Counted from the stretch's first letter, positions 54,009 to 63,668 are shown. The stretch: 64,000 bases of DNA from Streptomyces sp. TN58 (GCF_001941845.1 NZ_CP018870.1:4966001-5030000); one strand, 5' to 3'. The notes: generated by a model from the sequence alone, not told the origin. Translations and numbers: made by a program.

Positions 54009-56636
54009 ATGGACCGTACACAAGGGCAGACCGGGCGGGACGAGCAGGCCGCGGGCGGCCCCCGGAAGCCGTCCTCCGCCTCCGCTTCCGCCGCCGGTAC
54101 CACGCCGCCCGCGCCGGCTTCGCCGCCGTCCGGGCCCTCCGGACCCGCCGGCCCAGCCCGCGTCGTCACCCTGACCGCCGGCGACTTCACCCTCACCGTC
54201 AACCCCGTCGACGGCAGCGAGATCGAACCCGTGCGGCCCGGCACCGAGCGCGGTCGCCCCGCCAAGCGCGACGCCGCCGCCCGAGCGGCCGGGGACGCCG
54301 CCGCACGGCCGCCCGTACTGCCCGGCCCCCCGATACCCGCCCGGCCCCTGCTCGCCCGCGGCGAGGAACTGGAACGCCTCGTCCGGCTCCTGGGACGCGG
54401 CCGGTCCGTCCGCCTGACCGGACCTTCCGGTTCCGGACGCAGCGCGCTGCTCGACGCGGTCGCCGCCCGCTGCGCGGGCCTCGCCCCCGACGGAGTCGTA
54501 CGGCTCAGCGGATACGGCCACCAGCAGCCCGGCGAACTGCTCCACGCGCTCCACGCGGCCGTGTACGACGCCCCGCGGGAGCGCCCCGAGCGCGACGAGC
54601 TCCTCGCCCGCGTGCGCGACATCGGCGCCGTCGTCCTCCTCGACGACCTGGAGATGGGCGGCAGCGCCCTCGACGAACTGCTGCGCGCGACCCCCGAATG
54701 CGCCTACCTGCTGGCGGCCACCCCCGAGACCAAGGCCCCCTCCGACGACTCCCACGTCGAGGAGGTCTTCCTCACCGGCCTCGGCAAGGACGACTGCCTG
54801 GCCCTGCTGGAAGCGGGCCTGGGACGGCCCCTGACGGACGAGGAGACCGCCTGGGCGGGCGACCTCCGGTTCGCCTCCGAGGGGCTGCCGCTGCGCTTCG
54901 TGCAGGCCGCCGCGATGCTGCGGCAGCGGGACGAGCTCAACCACAGCGACGCGGACGACGACGAGGAGGAGCCCGGCGTCTTCGAGGAGCGCCCCCGCGA
55001 CAGCGGAGTGGTGCCGCTGCCCACGCTCGCCGAGGGCGCGGCCCCGGCGGAGCTGCTCGCCTCGCGGGTCAGCGAGTCGGCGCGGGCCGCCCTGCGGATC
55101 GCCTGCGCGCTCGGCGGCGAGCTGCCGCACCACGCCCACCTGCCGGCGCTCGTGGGGGACACCCACGCGGACACGGCCGTGGCGGAACTGCTGGACTGCG
55201 GACTGCTGACGCCCGTCGGAACGCGCTACCGGCTGGCCGCCGGGGTCGCCCGCCAGCTGGAGGACGTCGGTTACGCGGACACCGTGTCGGAGGAGGCCCG
55301 TACGGCCGCCCGGCACTACGCCTGGTGGACCGGGCACGCCTCGGTCGTCCCGGAGCGGGTGGGAAGGGAAGCGGACGCGGTGCTCGCGGCTCTGGCCGGC
55401 GCGGACGTGGTCGCCGCGGCGGTGCTCGCGCGTACGGCCGCCCCCGCCTTCGCGGCCTCGCTGCACTGGGAGGCCTGGGAGCGGGTGCTGCGCTCGGGAG
55501 CGGAAGCGGCGCGCAAGGCGGGGGAGGTCGCCGAGCAGGCGTACTTCCACCACGAGCTGGGTGTGCTCGCCCTGTGCGAAGGGCGCGTCGACCGGGCCCG
55601 CGCCGAGCTGGAGACCTCGATCGGGCTGCGGGGCGCGCTGGCCGACAAGCGCGGCACCGTCGCGGGCCGGCGGGCGCTGGCGCTCGTCGTGGACCGCGAG
55701 GCCGCCGGGGCGGCCGCCTCGCCCCCGCTGCGCCTGGAAGCCCCCGCGGCGGCCTCGGAGGCCGTGACGGTGGCGACCCCCGCGACCCCGCCGACACCCA
55801 CGAAACCCGCGACCCCGGCCGGGCCCGCTGCGCCGGCCGCACGGCCGAACGCGGTCACCAAGGCCCTCCCGTCGGCGAAGCCGGCCACCCCCGTCCGGCC
55901 CCGCCCGGCCGTGGCCCCGCCGGAGGATCCGGCCGTCTCCGAGGCCGCCGTGACCCGTGTGGCCCCCGTGACGCCCGCAGGCCCGGTCTCCGCCGAGGCG
56001 GTCAGCCGGATGACCCCCGTGGTGCCCGTCAACCACCGCTCGCAGACGCCCACGACCCTCTCCGAGGTGTTCGAGGACGCCTTCCCGCTGTCGCCGGAGC
56101 CGGCCTCGGCCTCGGCCGCGGCTCCGGTCCCCGCCACCGCCACCGCCAAGCCGTCCTCGGACCCGGGCCGGCGGCGCCGGGTGCTGCTGGCCGCCGCGGG
56201 AGCGCTGACGGTCGTCGCGCTGGGCACCGTCGTGAGCCTTGCGATGACCACGCCGGACACACCGGACACCGAGCCGCCCGCGAACGGGCCCGCCGTGTCC
56301 TCGACCCCGGCGTCCGCGTCCCCGACCACGGTGCAGCAGAACAGCGGGAACGATCCTGCGCCGGAGCCGCCCGTGACGGCGCCCTCGAACGGCGCCACCA
56401 CCCCGCAGGAGAGCGCCGCCGCGCCCTCGCCCGGCCGCACCCCGGGCCGCACCCCCTCCCGCCGCCCGTCCTCGACGCCGACCAACTCCCCGCGTCCGGG
56501 CACCCCTTCGACCGCACCGACCACCGCGGGCCCGACCACGGCCCCGACGGCGACCGGCGAGGCCACGCCCACGGCCACCGCGGCGCCCACCGGACCGGGG
56601 ACGGCCACCGCCACCTCGCCGACCACGGCCCCCTGA
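54009..56636 (+). CDS. Membrane-anchored STAND-like NTPase with extracellular Ser/Thr/Pro stalk
   Basis: An 875-residue protein. An N-terminal low-complexity region is followed by an ATPase domain (about 110-400). The P-loop is GPSGSGRSALL, with Arg in the usual Lys place, and Walker B is VVLLDDLEMG. Next come a helical region (about 400-580), a Pro/Ala/Thr-rich linker, one membrane helix (about 723-745, VLLAAAGALTVVALGTVV) and about 130 residues of Thr/Pro/Ser repeats. The layout suggests a cytoplasmic sensor tied to the wall. ATG 54009 is used; ATG 53994 is also in frame. The STAS gene lies 190 bp upstream on the same strand. Function unknown. Confidence 0.75.
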   Translation: MDRTQGQTGRDEQAAGGPRKPSSASASAAGTTPPAPASPPSGPSGPAGPARVVTLTAGDFTLTVNPVDGSEIEPVRPGTERGRPAKRDAAARAAGDAAARPPVLPGPPIPARPLLARGEELERLVRLLGRGRSVRLTGPSGSGRSALLDAVAARCAGLAPDGVVRLSGYGHQQPGELLHALHAAVYDAPRERPERDELLARVRDIGAVVLLDDLEMGGSALDELLRATPECAYLLAATPETKAPSDDSHVEEVFLTGLGKDDCLALLEAGLGRPLTDEETAWAGDLRFASEGLPLRFVQAAAMLRQRDELNHSDADDDEEEPGVFEERPRDSGVVPLPTLAEGAAPAELLASRVSESARAALRIACALGGELPHHAHLPALVGDTHADTAVAELLDCGLLTPVGTRYRLAAGVARQLEDVGYADTVSEEARTAARHYAWWTGHASVVPERVGREADAVLAALAGADVVAAAVLARTAAPAFAASLHWEAWERVLRSGAEAARKAGEVAEQAYFHHELGVLALCEGRVDRARAELETSIGLRGALADKRGTVAGRRALALVVDREAAGAAASPPLRLEAPAAASEAVTVATPATPPTPTKPATPAGPAAPAARPNAVTKALPSAKPATPVRPRPAVAPPEDPAVSEAAVTRVAPVTPAGPVSAEAVSRMTPVVPVNHRSQTPTTLSEVFEDAFPLSPEPASASAAAPVPATATAKPSSDPGRRRRVLLAAAGALTVVALGTVVSLAMTTPDTPDTEPPANGPAVSSTPASASPTTVQQNSGNDPAPEPPVTAPSNGATTPQESAAAPSPGRTPGRTPSRRPSSTPTNSPRPGTPSTAPTTAGPTTAPTATGEATPTATAAPTGPGTATATSPTTAP

Positions 56637-56643
56637 TACGCCA

Positions 56644-56671
56644 CCGGCTCCGTCCTCGCGGACGGAGCCGG
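56644..56671. terminator. Terminator between the NTPase and nucS
   Basis: An 11-bp perfect stem CCGGCTCCGTC/GACGGAGCCGG with a 6-base loop between convergent genes. Confidence 0.85.
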
Positions 56672-56691
56672 CGTTCGTTCGCCGAACGGGA

Positions 56692-57363
56692 TCAGAACAG
56701 GCGCAGCTTGTCGTCCTCGATGCCGCGCAGGGCGTCGTAGTCCAGCACCACGCAGTCCATCCCGCGGTCCGTCGCCAGCACCTTCGCCTGCGGCTTGATC
56801 TCCTGCGCGGCGAAGACGCCCCGGACCGGGGCCAGGTGCGGATCCCGGTTGAGCAGCTCCAGGTAGCGGGTCAGCTGCTCCACGCCGTCGATCTCGCCGC
56901 GCCGCTTGATCTCCACGGCCACCGTCGCGCCCGAGGCGTCCCGGCACAGGATGTCCACCGGGCCGATCGCCGTCATGTACTCACGCCGGATCAGCGTGTA
57001 GCCGTCGCCCAGCGTCTCGATCCGGTCGGCGAGCAGCTCCTGGAGGTGCGCCTCCACGCCGTCCTTGATCAGCCCCGGGTCGGTGCCCAGCTCGTGGGAG
57101 GAGTCGTGGAGCACTTCTTCCATGGTGATGATGAGCTTCTCGCCCGCCTTGTTGACGACCGTCCACACACCGGCGTCGTCACCGCTCCCCTCTTTGAGGG
57201 TGCACGGCGGCGACATCCAGTTGAGCGGTTTGTACGCCCGGTCGTCCGCGTGGATCGAGACACTGCCGTCGGCCTTCACGAGGATGAGACGGGGTGCCGA
57301 GGGCAGATGGGCGGTGAGGCGGCCCGCATAGTCGACGGAGCAGCGGGCAATCACGAGACGCAT
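56692..57363 (-). CDS. nucS: Mismatch-specific endonuclease NucS
   Basis: A 223-residue NucS, the enzyme that replaces MutS/MutL mismatch repair in most actinobacteria by cutting both strands at mismatches. The N-terminal DNA-binding domain begins [15 protein letters not shown]. The nuclease domain has the active site in [14 protein letters not shown] and [20 protein letters not shown] (Asp, Glu and Lys). ATG 57363. Confidence 0.95.
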   Translation of the reverse strand: MRLVIARCSVDYAGRLTAHLPSAPRLILVKADGSVSIHADDRAYKPLNWMSPPCTLKEGSGDDAGVWTVVNKAGEKLIITMEEVLHDSSHELGTDPGLIKDGVEAHLQELLADRIETLGDGYTLIRREYMTAIGPVDILCRDASGATVAVEIKRRGEIDGVEQLTRYLELLNRDPHLAPVRGVFAAQEIKPQAKVLATDRGMDCVVLDYDALRGIEDDKLRLF

Positions 57364-57582
57364 GGTCGGCAACGCTACTCGACCTACGGCCCTCCACGCG
57401 ATTCGCCCCTGAAAGCCCCGTTCGCCGATGGCGCGTTGTATGCGCATTCTCCTGGTGCGTCACCCATGGGGCGCCTACCGTGGTGAGCGGGAGGTCGTCG
57501 AGCGTGCACTCTGCGTCGCGATCTCCTTCCCTGCCCGTAAGGCTCCGGCAACCAGTCAGCCGGGGTCGCGAGAGGAGAACCC

Positions 57583-57975
57583 ATGTCGCTCGACGTCTCA
57601 CCGGCCCTACTCGAACAGGCCGAGCGAGGCGAGGTCGACGAAGCCGCCTTCGTCGACTGCGTCCGGACCTCCCTGCCCTTCGCATGGGAGATGATCAGCT
57701 CGCTGGTGGCCCAGCTGAAGGTGGACGGCGGCCAGTTCGCCGACAACCAGACGCCGCCGCCCGACGAGCAGGCGCGTGGGCAGCTGCTGCGCGCACTCGC
57801 GAGTGACGCGATACGCGGTGCGCTGCAGCGGCACTTCGGAGTGCGCCTGGCATTCCAGAACTGCCACCGGGTGGCGGTCTTCCCGCTGGATCCCTCGGTG
57901 GACGACCGGCTGGCCAAGTTCACTTCGATCCGCGGCCAGCTGCTCAACCAGTCGCCGGAACTGCGGGACTGCTGA
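57583..57975 (+). CDS. SCO5389 family protein
   Basis: A 130-residue cytoplasmic protein of a family named after its S. coelicolor member. It includes RTSLPFAWEMISSLVAQL and FADNQTPPPDEQARGQLLRA (each conserved as I recall) and no catalytic motif. ATG 57583 follows GAGAGGAG. Its last 32 bp overlap the end of the convergent oxidoreductase gene. Function unknown. Confidence 0.8.
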   Translation: MSLDVSPALLEQAERGEVDEAAFVDCVRTSLPFAWEMISSLVAQLKVDGGQFADNQTPPPDEQARGQLLRALASDAIRGALQRHFGVRLAFQNCHRVAVFPLDPSVDDRLAKFTSIRGQLLNQSPELRDC

Positions 57976-59029
57976 GCAGGGCCGGAGCCGGTAGATCTCG
58001 GCCGAGACGGGGCAGGACTTCGGCGCCGAGCCGTCGTACGTTCTCCTCCGTCGCGGCGAGATCTCCCGAACCCTCCGTCAGGAGGGCGAACCGCGTGATG
58101 CCCGTGCGCGCGGCGGTGGCCGCCAGCCGGTCCGCCGCCAGCTCAGGGGTGCCCACCGGGTGCAGGTCGCAGAGCAGTTCCGTGTACGCGAGCGGATCCC
58201 GCATCGCGCGCACGCGGCCGTCCACGGTCACGTGCGCGTCCAGGCCGAGCTTGAGCCAGCCCGGCATGGACTTCAGCAGGGTCTCGCGCGCGTCCGAGGC
58301 GCTGTCCGCGATCTGGCACACCCCGGCGGACACGTGCCCGGCCGCGGCCACGTGCTCGGGGGAGTGGCCCGCCGCGAGTGCCGTGCTGCGCCACAGCGCG
58401 ACCATCTCGGCCTTGTTCTCGTCCCCGCAGTGCATGCCCAGCAGCATCGGCAGGCCCCGCCGCGCGGCCATCCGCACCGACGAGGGCGAGGTGCAGGCCA
58501 CGATCACCTCCGGCCCCGACCCGTCCCCGTCCAGGGCCTCCGACGGCCGCGGTACGACCGCCACCTCGCGGAAGGCGTACCGTTCGCCGGCGGCGCCGAC
58601 CCGCGCCTGCGTGAGCCACCGCCGCAGCAGGTCCAGGGACTCCGGGAAGCCCTTCTCGTAGGCCTCCAGACCGCCGCCGAAGACCTCCAGGTCCACCCAC
58701 GGCCCGCCGCGCCCCACCCCGAGAGAGAAGCGGCCCCCCGAGGCCAGGTGCAGCAGCGCCGCCTGCTCGCCCAGGGCGACCGGGTGCGCGCTCGGCAGTA
58801 CGCTCACGGCCGTACCCACCCGGAGCCGTCGGGTCCGGCCCAGCAGCAGCCCCGCGAGGGTCACCGCCGACGGGCAGACGCCGTACGGGACGAAGTGGTG
58901 CTCGGCCAGCCAGACGGAGTCCAGCCCGGCCTCCTCCGCCACCTCGGCGGTCCGCACCGCCCGGTGCAGTGCCTCACCCTGTCCCTGGCCCGGGAACTGG
59001 GCCGCCAGTACAAACGCTCCTACGCGCAT
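57944..59029 (-). CDS. LLM-class flavin-dependent oxidoreductase
   Basis: A 361-residue luciferase-like monooxygenase, a TIM barrel that uses FMN or F420. Family features are LDSVWLAEHHFVPYG, VGTAVSVLPSAHPVALGEQA and FSLGVGRGGPWVDLEVFG. The ATG at 59029 sits nine bases after GAGGAGG; ATG 59038 would be too close to it. Substrate unknown. Confidence 0.9.
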   Translation of the reverse strand: MRVGAFVLAAQFPGQGQGEALHRAVRTAEVAEEAGLDSVWLAEHHFVPYGVCPSAVTLAGLLLGRTRRLRVGTAVSVLPSAHPVALGEQAALLHLASGGRFSLGVGRGGPWVDLEVFGGGLEAYEKGFPESLDLLRRWLTQARVGAAGERYAFREVAVVPRPSEALDGDGSGPEVIVACTSPSSVRMAARRGLPMLLGMHCGDENKAEMVALWRSTALAAGHSPEHVAAAGHVSAGVCQIADSASDARETLLKSMPGWLKLGLDAHVTVDGRVRAMRDPLAYTELLCDLHPVGTPELAADRLAATAARTGITRFALLTEGSGDLAATEENVRRLGAEVLPRLGRDLPAPALLSSPAVPATG

Positions 59030-59259
59030 CGCCTTCATCCTCCTCGCGGCTGACGCGGCCTCCCCCAGGTGGACCGGTTCTTCCTATGGCAACAACGTCT
59101 GACACGTGCCAAAGGCACGGGCTGACACGAAAGTTATTGGGATTGTCGGGCCAGTCCCGGCCATCGGTCCGACCGCCCGTAGACACCCTGCGGGTACCCG
59201 GCCTCGCTGCGCGTAGTCTGGAAGAAAGTCACTGCCGTCACCCCATCCGTGAGGTATAC

Positions 59260-59586
59260 GTGTCACCGCGCAACAACCGCCGCAGGGGCGGCGAGACGCC
59301 GGACGAGCGCCCGGGGAGCGGCCTGGACCGCTTCGGGCTGGAGCGCACCGAGGAGTACCAGGGCGAGGACTGGAAGGTCCGGCACGTCGCGGGCGCGAGC
59401 GCGGCGGGCAAGCGCTACCGCTGCCCCGGCTGCGACCAGGAGATCCCCTCCGGCACCCCGCACCTGGTGGCCTGGCCCGAGTACGGCGGCGTGGACGACC
59501 GGCGGCACTGGCACAAGGCCTGCTGGAACGCGAAGGACCGCCGCACCACGAAGGTGCAGCGGTCCCGCAACGCGCCGAGGTACTGA
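59260..59586 (+). CDS. Small zinc-ribbon-like protein
   Basis: A 108-residue basic protein. The middle carries CPGCDQEIPSGTPHLVAWPE followed by WHKACW; two Cys, a His and another Cys could bind one zinc. The N-terminus is Arg/Asn-rich. Streptomyces homologues are often labelled ATP/GTP-binding protein, but no P-loop is present. GTG 59260 is the only suitable start. It may be a nucleic-acid-binding protein. Confidence 0.7.
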   Translation: MSPRNNRRRGGETPDERPGSGLDRFGLERTEEYQGEDWKVRHVAGASAAGKRYRCPGCDQEIPSGTPHLVAWPEYGGVDDRRHWHKACWNAKDRRTTKVQRSRNAPRY

Positions 59587-59774
59587 CCCCGGCGGGGCCG
59601 GGCCGGACTCTGCCCAGTGCTGTGGCCGGAAAGGTTTGCCGGGGCGCGGTGTCCGGTGCGGTGCATCGCAAGGCGGAGGGCCACGGCCCGTACCGGACGT
59701 ACCTGCGTGGTCCGACAACGCCGCGAGGTGCTGTACCGGGCGCCGTGACCCGGTGAACCTTCACGGTCGCAGCA
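59587..59774. repeat. Probable dispersed intergenic element
   Basis: From about 59660 to the CACTAG at 59771-59776 the sequence (GCAAGGCGGAGG, then CGTACCGGACGTACC, GACAACGC, and CGGTCGCAGCACTAG at the end) resembles an intergenic unit I recall from many Streptomyces loci. It includes paired arms CCACG (59681) and CGTGG (59706). No intact gene is present. Confidence 0.35.
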
Positions 59775-60611
59775 CTAGACGTCCCGGCGGCCGACCATGG
59801 CGTAGGAGGCGGCCACGGCCGCTCCCGTGACCAGCAGGATGATCAGCACCTGGGAGAGGTCGCTCGGCGCCGGGCCGAGGTCGCCGCCCTCCTGCATGCC
59901 GAAGAGCTGGCTCAGCGCCACCGGCACGTTGCGCTGGAGGACGAGTTCCCCGACGGGGGCCACGGGCTCCCAGATCATGAGCATGGCCCCGAACACCGGC
60001 GGCAGCGTGACCACGCCCAGCATGACGGCGATCGCCCCCGCCGAGTGCCGCACGAGCGCGCCGATCGCGAGCGCGAGCACCCCGAGCAGGGTCACGTAGA
60101 GGCAGCCGGCCAGGGCGCCCAGCCACTCGCGCGCCGCGTGCGGGCCGGCCGCGGACCCGCCGTGGGCGAGCATGGCGGCGATCCCGACCACGAAGACGGA
60201 CAGCGCGGTGACGACGAAGGCCGTGGCGCTGAAGACGAGGTACTTCGCGGTGAGCACGCGGAAGCGGTCCGGGGCGGCGGTGAACGTGGTGCGCACCAGG
60301 CCGGTGGCGTGCTCCGAGGCGATCGTGAGCACACCGAGGACCATCACCGCGACCTGCCCGACCATCAGGCCGAAGAGGGCGGGCGTGGTGAAGGAGATGG
60401 ACTCGTAGTCCCGGTCCACGGTCTGGGCGACGAAGAGCAGCCCGATGCCGACGACGGTCACCACGAGGGCGCCCAGCGTCCACAGGGTGGAGCGGATCGA
60501 GATCAGCTTGGTCCACTCCGACGCGAGGGCGTGCCCCAGGTGCGGCCGCGGGGTGGGCAGCGGAGAGCTGTAGGTCCGCGGCTGATCCGGCGTCGCGGTC
60601 GTCGGGGTCAT
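59775..60611 (-). CDS. ABC transporter permease
   Basis: A 278-residue ABC-2-type permease with about six membrane helices. The EWTKLISIRSTLWTL start and the SEHATGLVRTTFTAAPDR loop are typical of actinobacterial antibiotic- or lipid-export permeases. Its ATG overlaps the TGA of the ATPase gene (60608-60611). It forms one exporter with that ATPase. Confidence 0.9.
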   Translation of the reverse strand: MTPTTATPDQPRTYSSPLPTPRPHLGHALASEWTKLISIRSTLWTLGALVVTVVGIGLLFVAQTVDRDYESISFTTPALFGLMVGQVAVMVLGVLTIASEHATGLVRTTFTAAPDRFRVLTAKYLVFSATAFVVTALSVFVVGIAAMLAHGGSAAGPHAAREWLGALAGCLYVTLLGVLALAIGALVRHSAGAIAVMLGVVTLPPVFGAMLMIWEPVAPVGELVLQRNVPVALSQLFGMQEGGDLGPAPSDLSQVLIILLVTGAAVAASYAMVGRRDV

Positions 60612-61723
60612 CGGGGGTCCTCCGCGGAGTCCTTGGCGGTGCTCGCGAGCTCGCCGGGCTTGCTGGGCATCAGGAAGGGCTTCCCGCCCGCCCCGGGAGG
60701 CGGCGGGGCGAAGAAGCCCGCCTGCGGGACCTCCGGGGCCGCCGGCCCGTCCTCCCAGGCCGGGAGGGCCAGCGGGTCCTGCTCCCACAGCTCGGCCCGC
60801 GGGTCCTCGGTGGAGGTGTACTCGACGGCGGACTGGGTCATCCGCATGTACGCCTCCTCCAGCGAGGCCCGGTGCGGGGACAGCTCCCACAGCCGTACGC
60901 CGGCCGCGTGCGCGAGGTCGGAGATGCCGGGCAGCTCCAGGCCGGTCACGCGCAGTGCTCCGTCGGGCTCCTGGAGGACCCGTCCGCCCGCCTTGACGAG
61001 GGCCCTTCCCAGCTTCTCCCGGCCATCCGGATCGGTGTCGGCCGCACGCACCCGAGCGAATCCGGCCGAGTTGTGCGCGATGAAATCCTGCGTGCCCATG
61101 TCGGCCAGCAGCCGTCCGCGGCCGATGACGATCAGGTGGTCGGCGGTCAGGGCCATCTCGCTCATCAGGTGCGAGGAGACGAACACGGTGCGGCCCTCGG
61201 CGGCGAGCCGGCGCATCAGGTTGCGGACCCAGAGGATGCCCTCGGGGTCGAGCCCGTTGACCGGCTCGTCGAACAGGAGCACCTGGGGGTCGCCGAGCAG
61301 CGCCGTGGCGATGCCCAGGCGCTGGCCCATGCCGAGCGAGAAGCCCTTCGTGCGCTGCCGGGCCGCGTCCTTGAGGCCGACGACGGCCAGCACCTCGTCC
61401 ACCCGCTTCTCCGGAATCCCGGAGAGCTGGGCGATGGACAGCAGGTGGGTGCGGGCCCGGCGGCCGCCGTGGACGGCCTTGGCATCGAGCAGGGCCCCGA
61501 CGTGCCGCTGGGCGTTCGGCAGCTCCCGGAAGGGGAGGCCGTTGATCGTGACATGACCAGAGGTGGGCCGGTCGAGGCCCAGGATCATGCGCATGGTCGT
61601 GGACTTCCCGGAGCCGTTGGGCCCCAGGAAGCCCGTCACGTGACCCGGCTTGACCTGGAAGGACAACTGGTCGACGGCGGTCTTCGCGCCGTAGCGCTTG
61701 GTCAGGCCGACTGCCTCGATCAT
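60608..61723 (-). CDS. ABC transporter ATP-binding protein
   Basis: A 371-residue DrrA-type ATPase: Walker A GPNGSGKST, signature segment FSLGMGQRLGIA, Walker B VLLFDEPVNGLDPEG and H-loop SSHLMSE. The C-terminal 100 or so residues extend past the ATPase core and end in a Pro/Gly-rich tail. It drives the adjacent permease. It is about 65-70% alike to the ATPase at 62655. Confidence 0.93.
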   Translation of the reverse strand: MIEAVGLTKRYGAKTAVDQLSFQVKPGHVTGFLGPNGSGKSTTMRMILGLDRPTSGHVTINGLPFRELPNAQRHVGALLDAKAVHGGRRARTHLLSIAQLSGIPEKRVDEVLAVVGLKDAARQRTKGFSLGMGQRLGIATALLGDPQVLLFDEPVNGLDPEGILWVRNLMRRLAAEGRTVFVSSHLMSEMALTADHLIVIGRGRLLADMGTQDFIAHNSAGFARVRAADTDPDGREKLGRALVKAGGRVLQEPDGALRVTGLELPGISDLAHAAGVRLWELSPHRASLEEAYMRMTQSAVEYTSTEDPRAELWEQDPLALPAWEDGPAAPEVPQAGFFAPPPPGAGGKPFLMPSKPGELASTAKDSAEDPR

Positions 61724-61875
61724 CTTGCTGCCCCTTACCAGGCCGGGACGACTTTCGCCCGTGTAAGGGTTAAGAGGATAGCGAGGATCCTACGGTTCCG
61801 TCCCGGGCCGGATCCCTGACCCGTCCCCGAGACCGACCCTGGTACGACCCGTAGTCCTTCCGGAGGGGCCGGCCG

Positions 61876-62658
61876 TCAGGCGTCCCTCTTGTTGAGGACG
61901 AGACAGCCCCCGGCGACGGAGGCGGCCACCCACAGGAGCATGATCCCGAGCCCGCCCCACGGGCCGTAGGGCGCGTCCGAGGGACCGACGGGGGAGGACA
62001 CCGTCTGCATGATCGCCGAGCCGGCCTGGTTGGGCAGGTAGTAGGCGATCTTGCGCGTGGCGTCGACCACGCTGAGGACGATGGGAAGGATCAGGACGAA
62101 GCTGATCAGGATCGAGATCGCGGCGGCGGTGTTGCGCAGCATCATCGACACACCCATGGCGAACAGCGCGAGCAGTGCCATGTAGAGGCCGACGCCGATC
62201 ACCGCGCGCAGGACGTTCTCCTCGCCGAGCGTGGTGGCGTGCTCGCCGAGGAGGGCCTGGCCGACGAAGAAGGACAGGAACCCGGTCGCGAGGCCGACCA
62301 CCAGGGTGAGGGCGGTGGCCACGGTGAGCTTCCCCAGCAGCAGGGAGCCGCGGACCGGCACGGCGGCGAGGGAGCTGCGGATCATGCCGGTGCTGTACTC
62401 GCTGCCGACCACCATGGCCGCGAAGATGAGCACGGCCACCTGGCCGAAGAGCATCCCGGAGAAGCTCATCTGGGTGGGGTCGAAGGCGAGCTGTTCCGGC
62501 TCCGGAATGGAGTCGAAGGTCGCGTTGACCACGGCGCACAGACCTGCGCCCATGGCCACGGTCACCAGGAACGCGGTGGCGAGCGTCCAGCTGGTGGAGG
62601 CGACGGTACGGATCTTGGTCCACTCGGAGGTGAGGACGGCGGAGAGGGCCATGGTCAC
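61876..62658 (-). CDS. ABC transporter permease (second pair)
   Basis: A 260-residue ABC-2-type permease with six helices (SEWTKIRTVASTSWTL start, GSEYSTGMIRSSLAAVPVR loop). GTG 62658 overlaps the stop of its ATPase by GTGA and has AAGGG upstream; ATG 62652 is an alternative. It is the same type as the permease at 59775. Confidence 0.9.
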   Translation of the reverse strand: MTMALSAVLTSEWTKIRTVASTSWTLATAFLVTVAMGAGLCAVVNATFDSIPEPEQLAFDPTQMSFSGMLFGQVAVLIFAAMVVGSEYSTGMIRSSLAAVPVRGSLLLGKLTVATALTLVVGLATGFLSFFVGQALLGEHATTLGEENVLRAVIGVGLYMALLALFAMGVSMMLRNTAAAISILISFVLILPIVLSVVDATRKIAYYLPNQAGSAIMQTVSSPVGPSDAPYGPWGGLGIMLLWVAASVAGGCLVLNKRDA

Positions 62659-63668
62659 TGCCCGCCCTTGCGCGCCGAGTCGAAGCCGGCGCCCCAGGCG
62701 GGGACGTCGGCCGGCCGGGCCGGGTTGTCGGCGGCCGTGCCGGGTGCGCCGGGTGTGCCCGGTGCGTGGGCGTGGTATTCGACGGAGTCCGCCGTCATAC
62801 GCATGAACGCTTCCTCCAGTGAAGCCCGCTGCGGGCTGAGTTCGTGCAGCACGACCTGGTGCCGGGCGGCCAGCTCGCCGAGCTGTTCCGCGCCCGCGCC
62901 GTCGACTTCCAGCGCGCCGTCGGCGCCGGCGCTGACGGCGCCGATCCCGGCCTCGTGCAGGATGTCCTTGAGCTGTTCCTGCTGCGGCGAGCGCACGCGG
63001 ACGTAACTGCGGGAGTTCTGGTGAATGAAATCAGCCATAGAGGTATCGGCCAGTAGTCTTCCCTGTCCGATGACGATCAAATGGTCTGCGGTCAGGGCCA
63101 TTTCGCTCATCAGGTGGGAGGACACGAAGACCGTGCGCCCCTCTGCCGCCAGGCCCTTCATCAGATTGCGGATCCACAGAATGCCCTCGGGATCCAGACC
63201 ATTGACCGGTTCGTCGAACATGAGGATCTGCGGGTCGCCCAGCAATGCGGCGGCGATTCCCAGCCGTTGCCCCATGCCCAGCGAAAAACCTTTGGACTTC
63301 TTCCTGGCCACGGCCGTCAGCCCCACCAGGTCCAGCACCTCGCCGACCCGCCGCTCCGGGATGCGGTTCGACTGGGCCAGGCAGAGGAGGTTGTTGTAGG
63401 CGGTGCGGCCACCGTGCATGGCCTTCGCGTCCAGCAGCGCCCCGACGTGCTTCAGCGGTTCCTGGAGGTCCCGGTAGCGCTTCCCGTAGATCCGGACCGC
63501 ACCACTGGTCGGATTGTCCAGATCCAGCATCATGCGCATGGTGGTCGACTTGCCGGCCCCGTTGGGGCCGAGGAAGCCGGTCACCACCCCCGGTCTGACC
63601 TGGAAGCTGAGGTTGTCCACGGCGGTCTTCGCGCCGAATCGTTTAGTAAGGCCCTCAAGCTCGATCAT
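62655..63668 (-). CDS. ABC transporter ATP-binding protein (second pair)
   Basis: A 337-residue ATPase with Walker A GPNGAGKST, FSLGMGQRLGIA, ILMFDEPVNGLDPEG and SSHLMSEMAL. It closely resembles the ATPase at 60608 from start to about residue 215. The two ATPase-permease pairs lie in tandem on one strand and look like an old duplication. Confidence 0.93.
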   Translation of the reverse strand: MIELEGLTKRFGAKTAVDNLSFQVRPGVVTGFLGPNGAGKSTTMRMMLDLDNPTSGAVRIYGKRYRDLQEPLKHVGALLDAKAMHGGRTAYNNLLCLAQSNRIPERRVGEVLDLVGLTAVARKKSKGFSLGMGQRLGIAAALLGDPQILMFDEPVNGLDPEGILWIRNLMKGLAAEGRTVFVSSHLMSEMALTADHLIVIGQGRLLADTSMADFIHQNSRSYVRVRSPQQEQLKDILHEAGIGAVSAGADGALEVDGAGAEQLGELAARHQVVLHELSPQRASLEEAFMRMTADSVEYHAHAPGTPGAPGTAADNPARPADVPAWGAGFDSARKGGQ

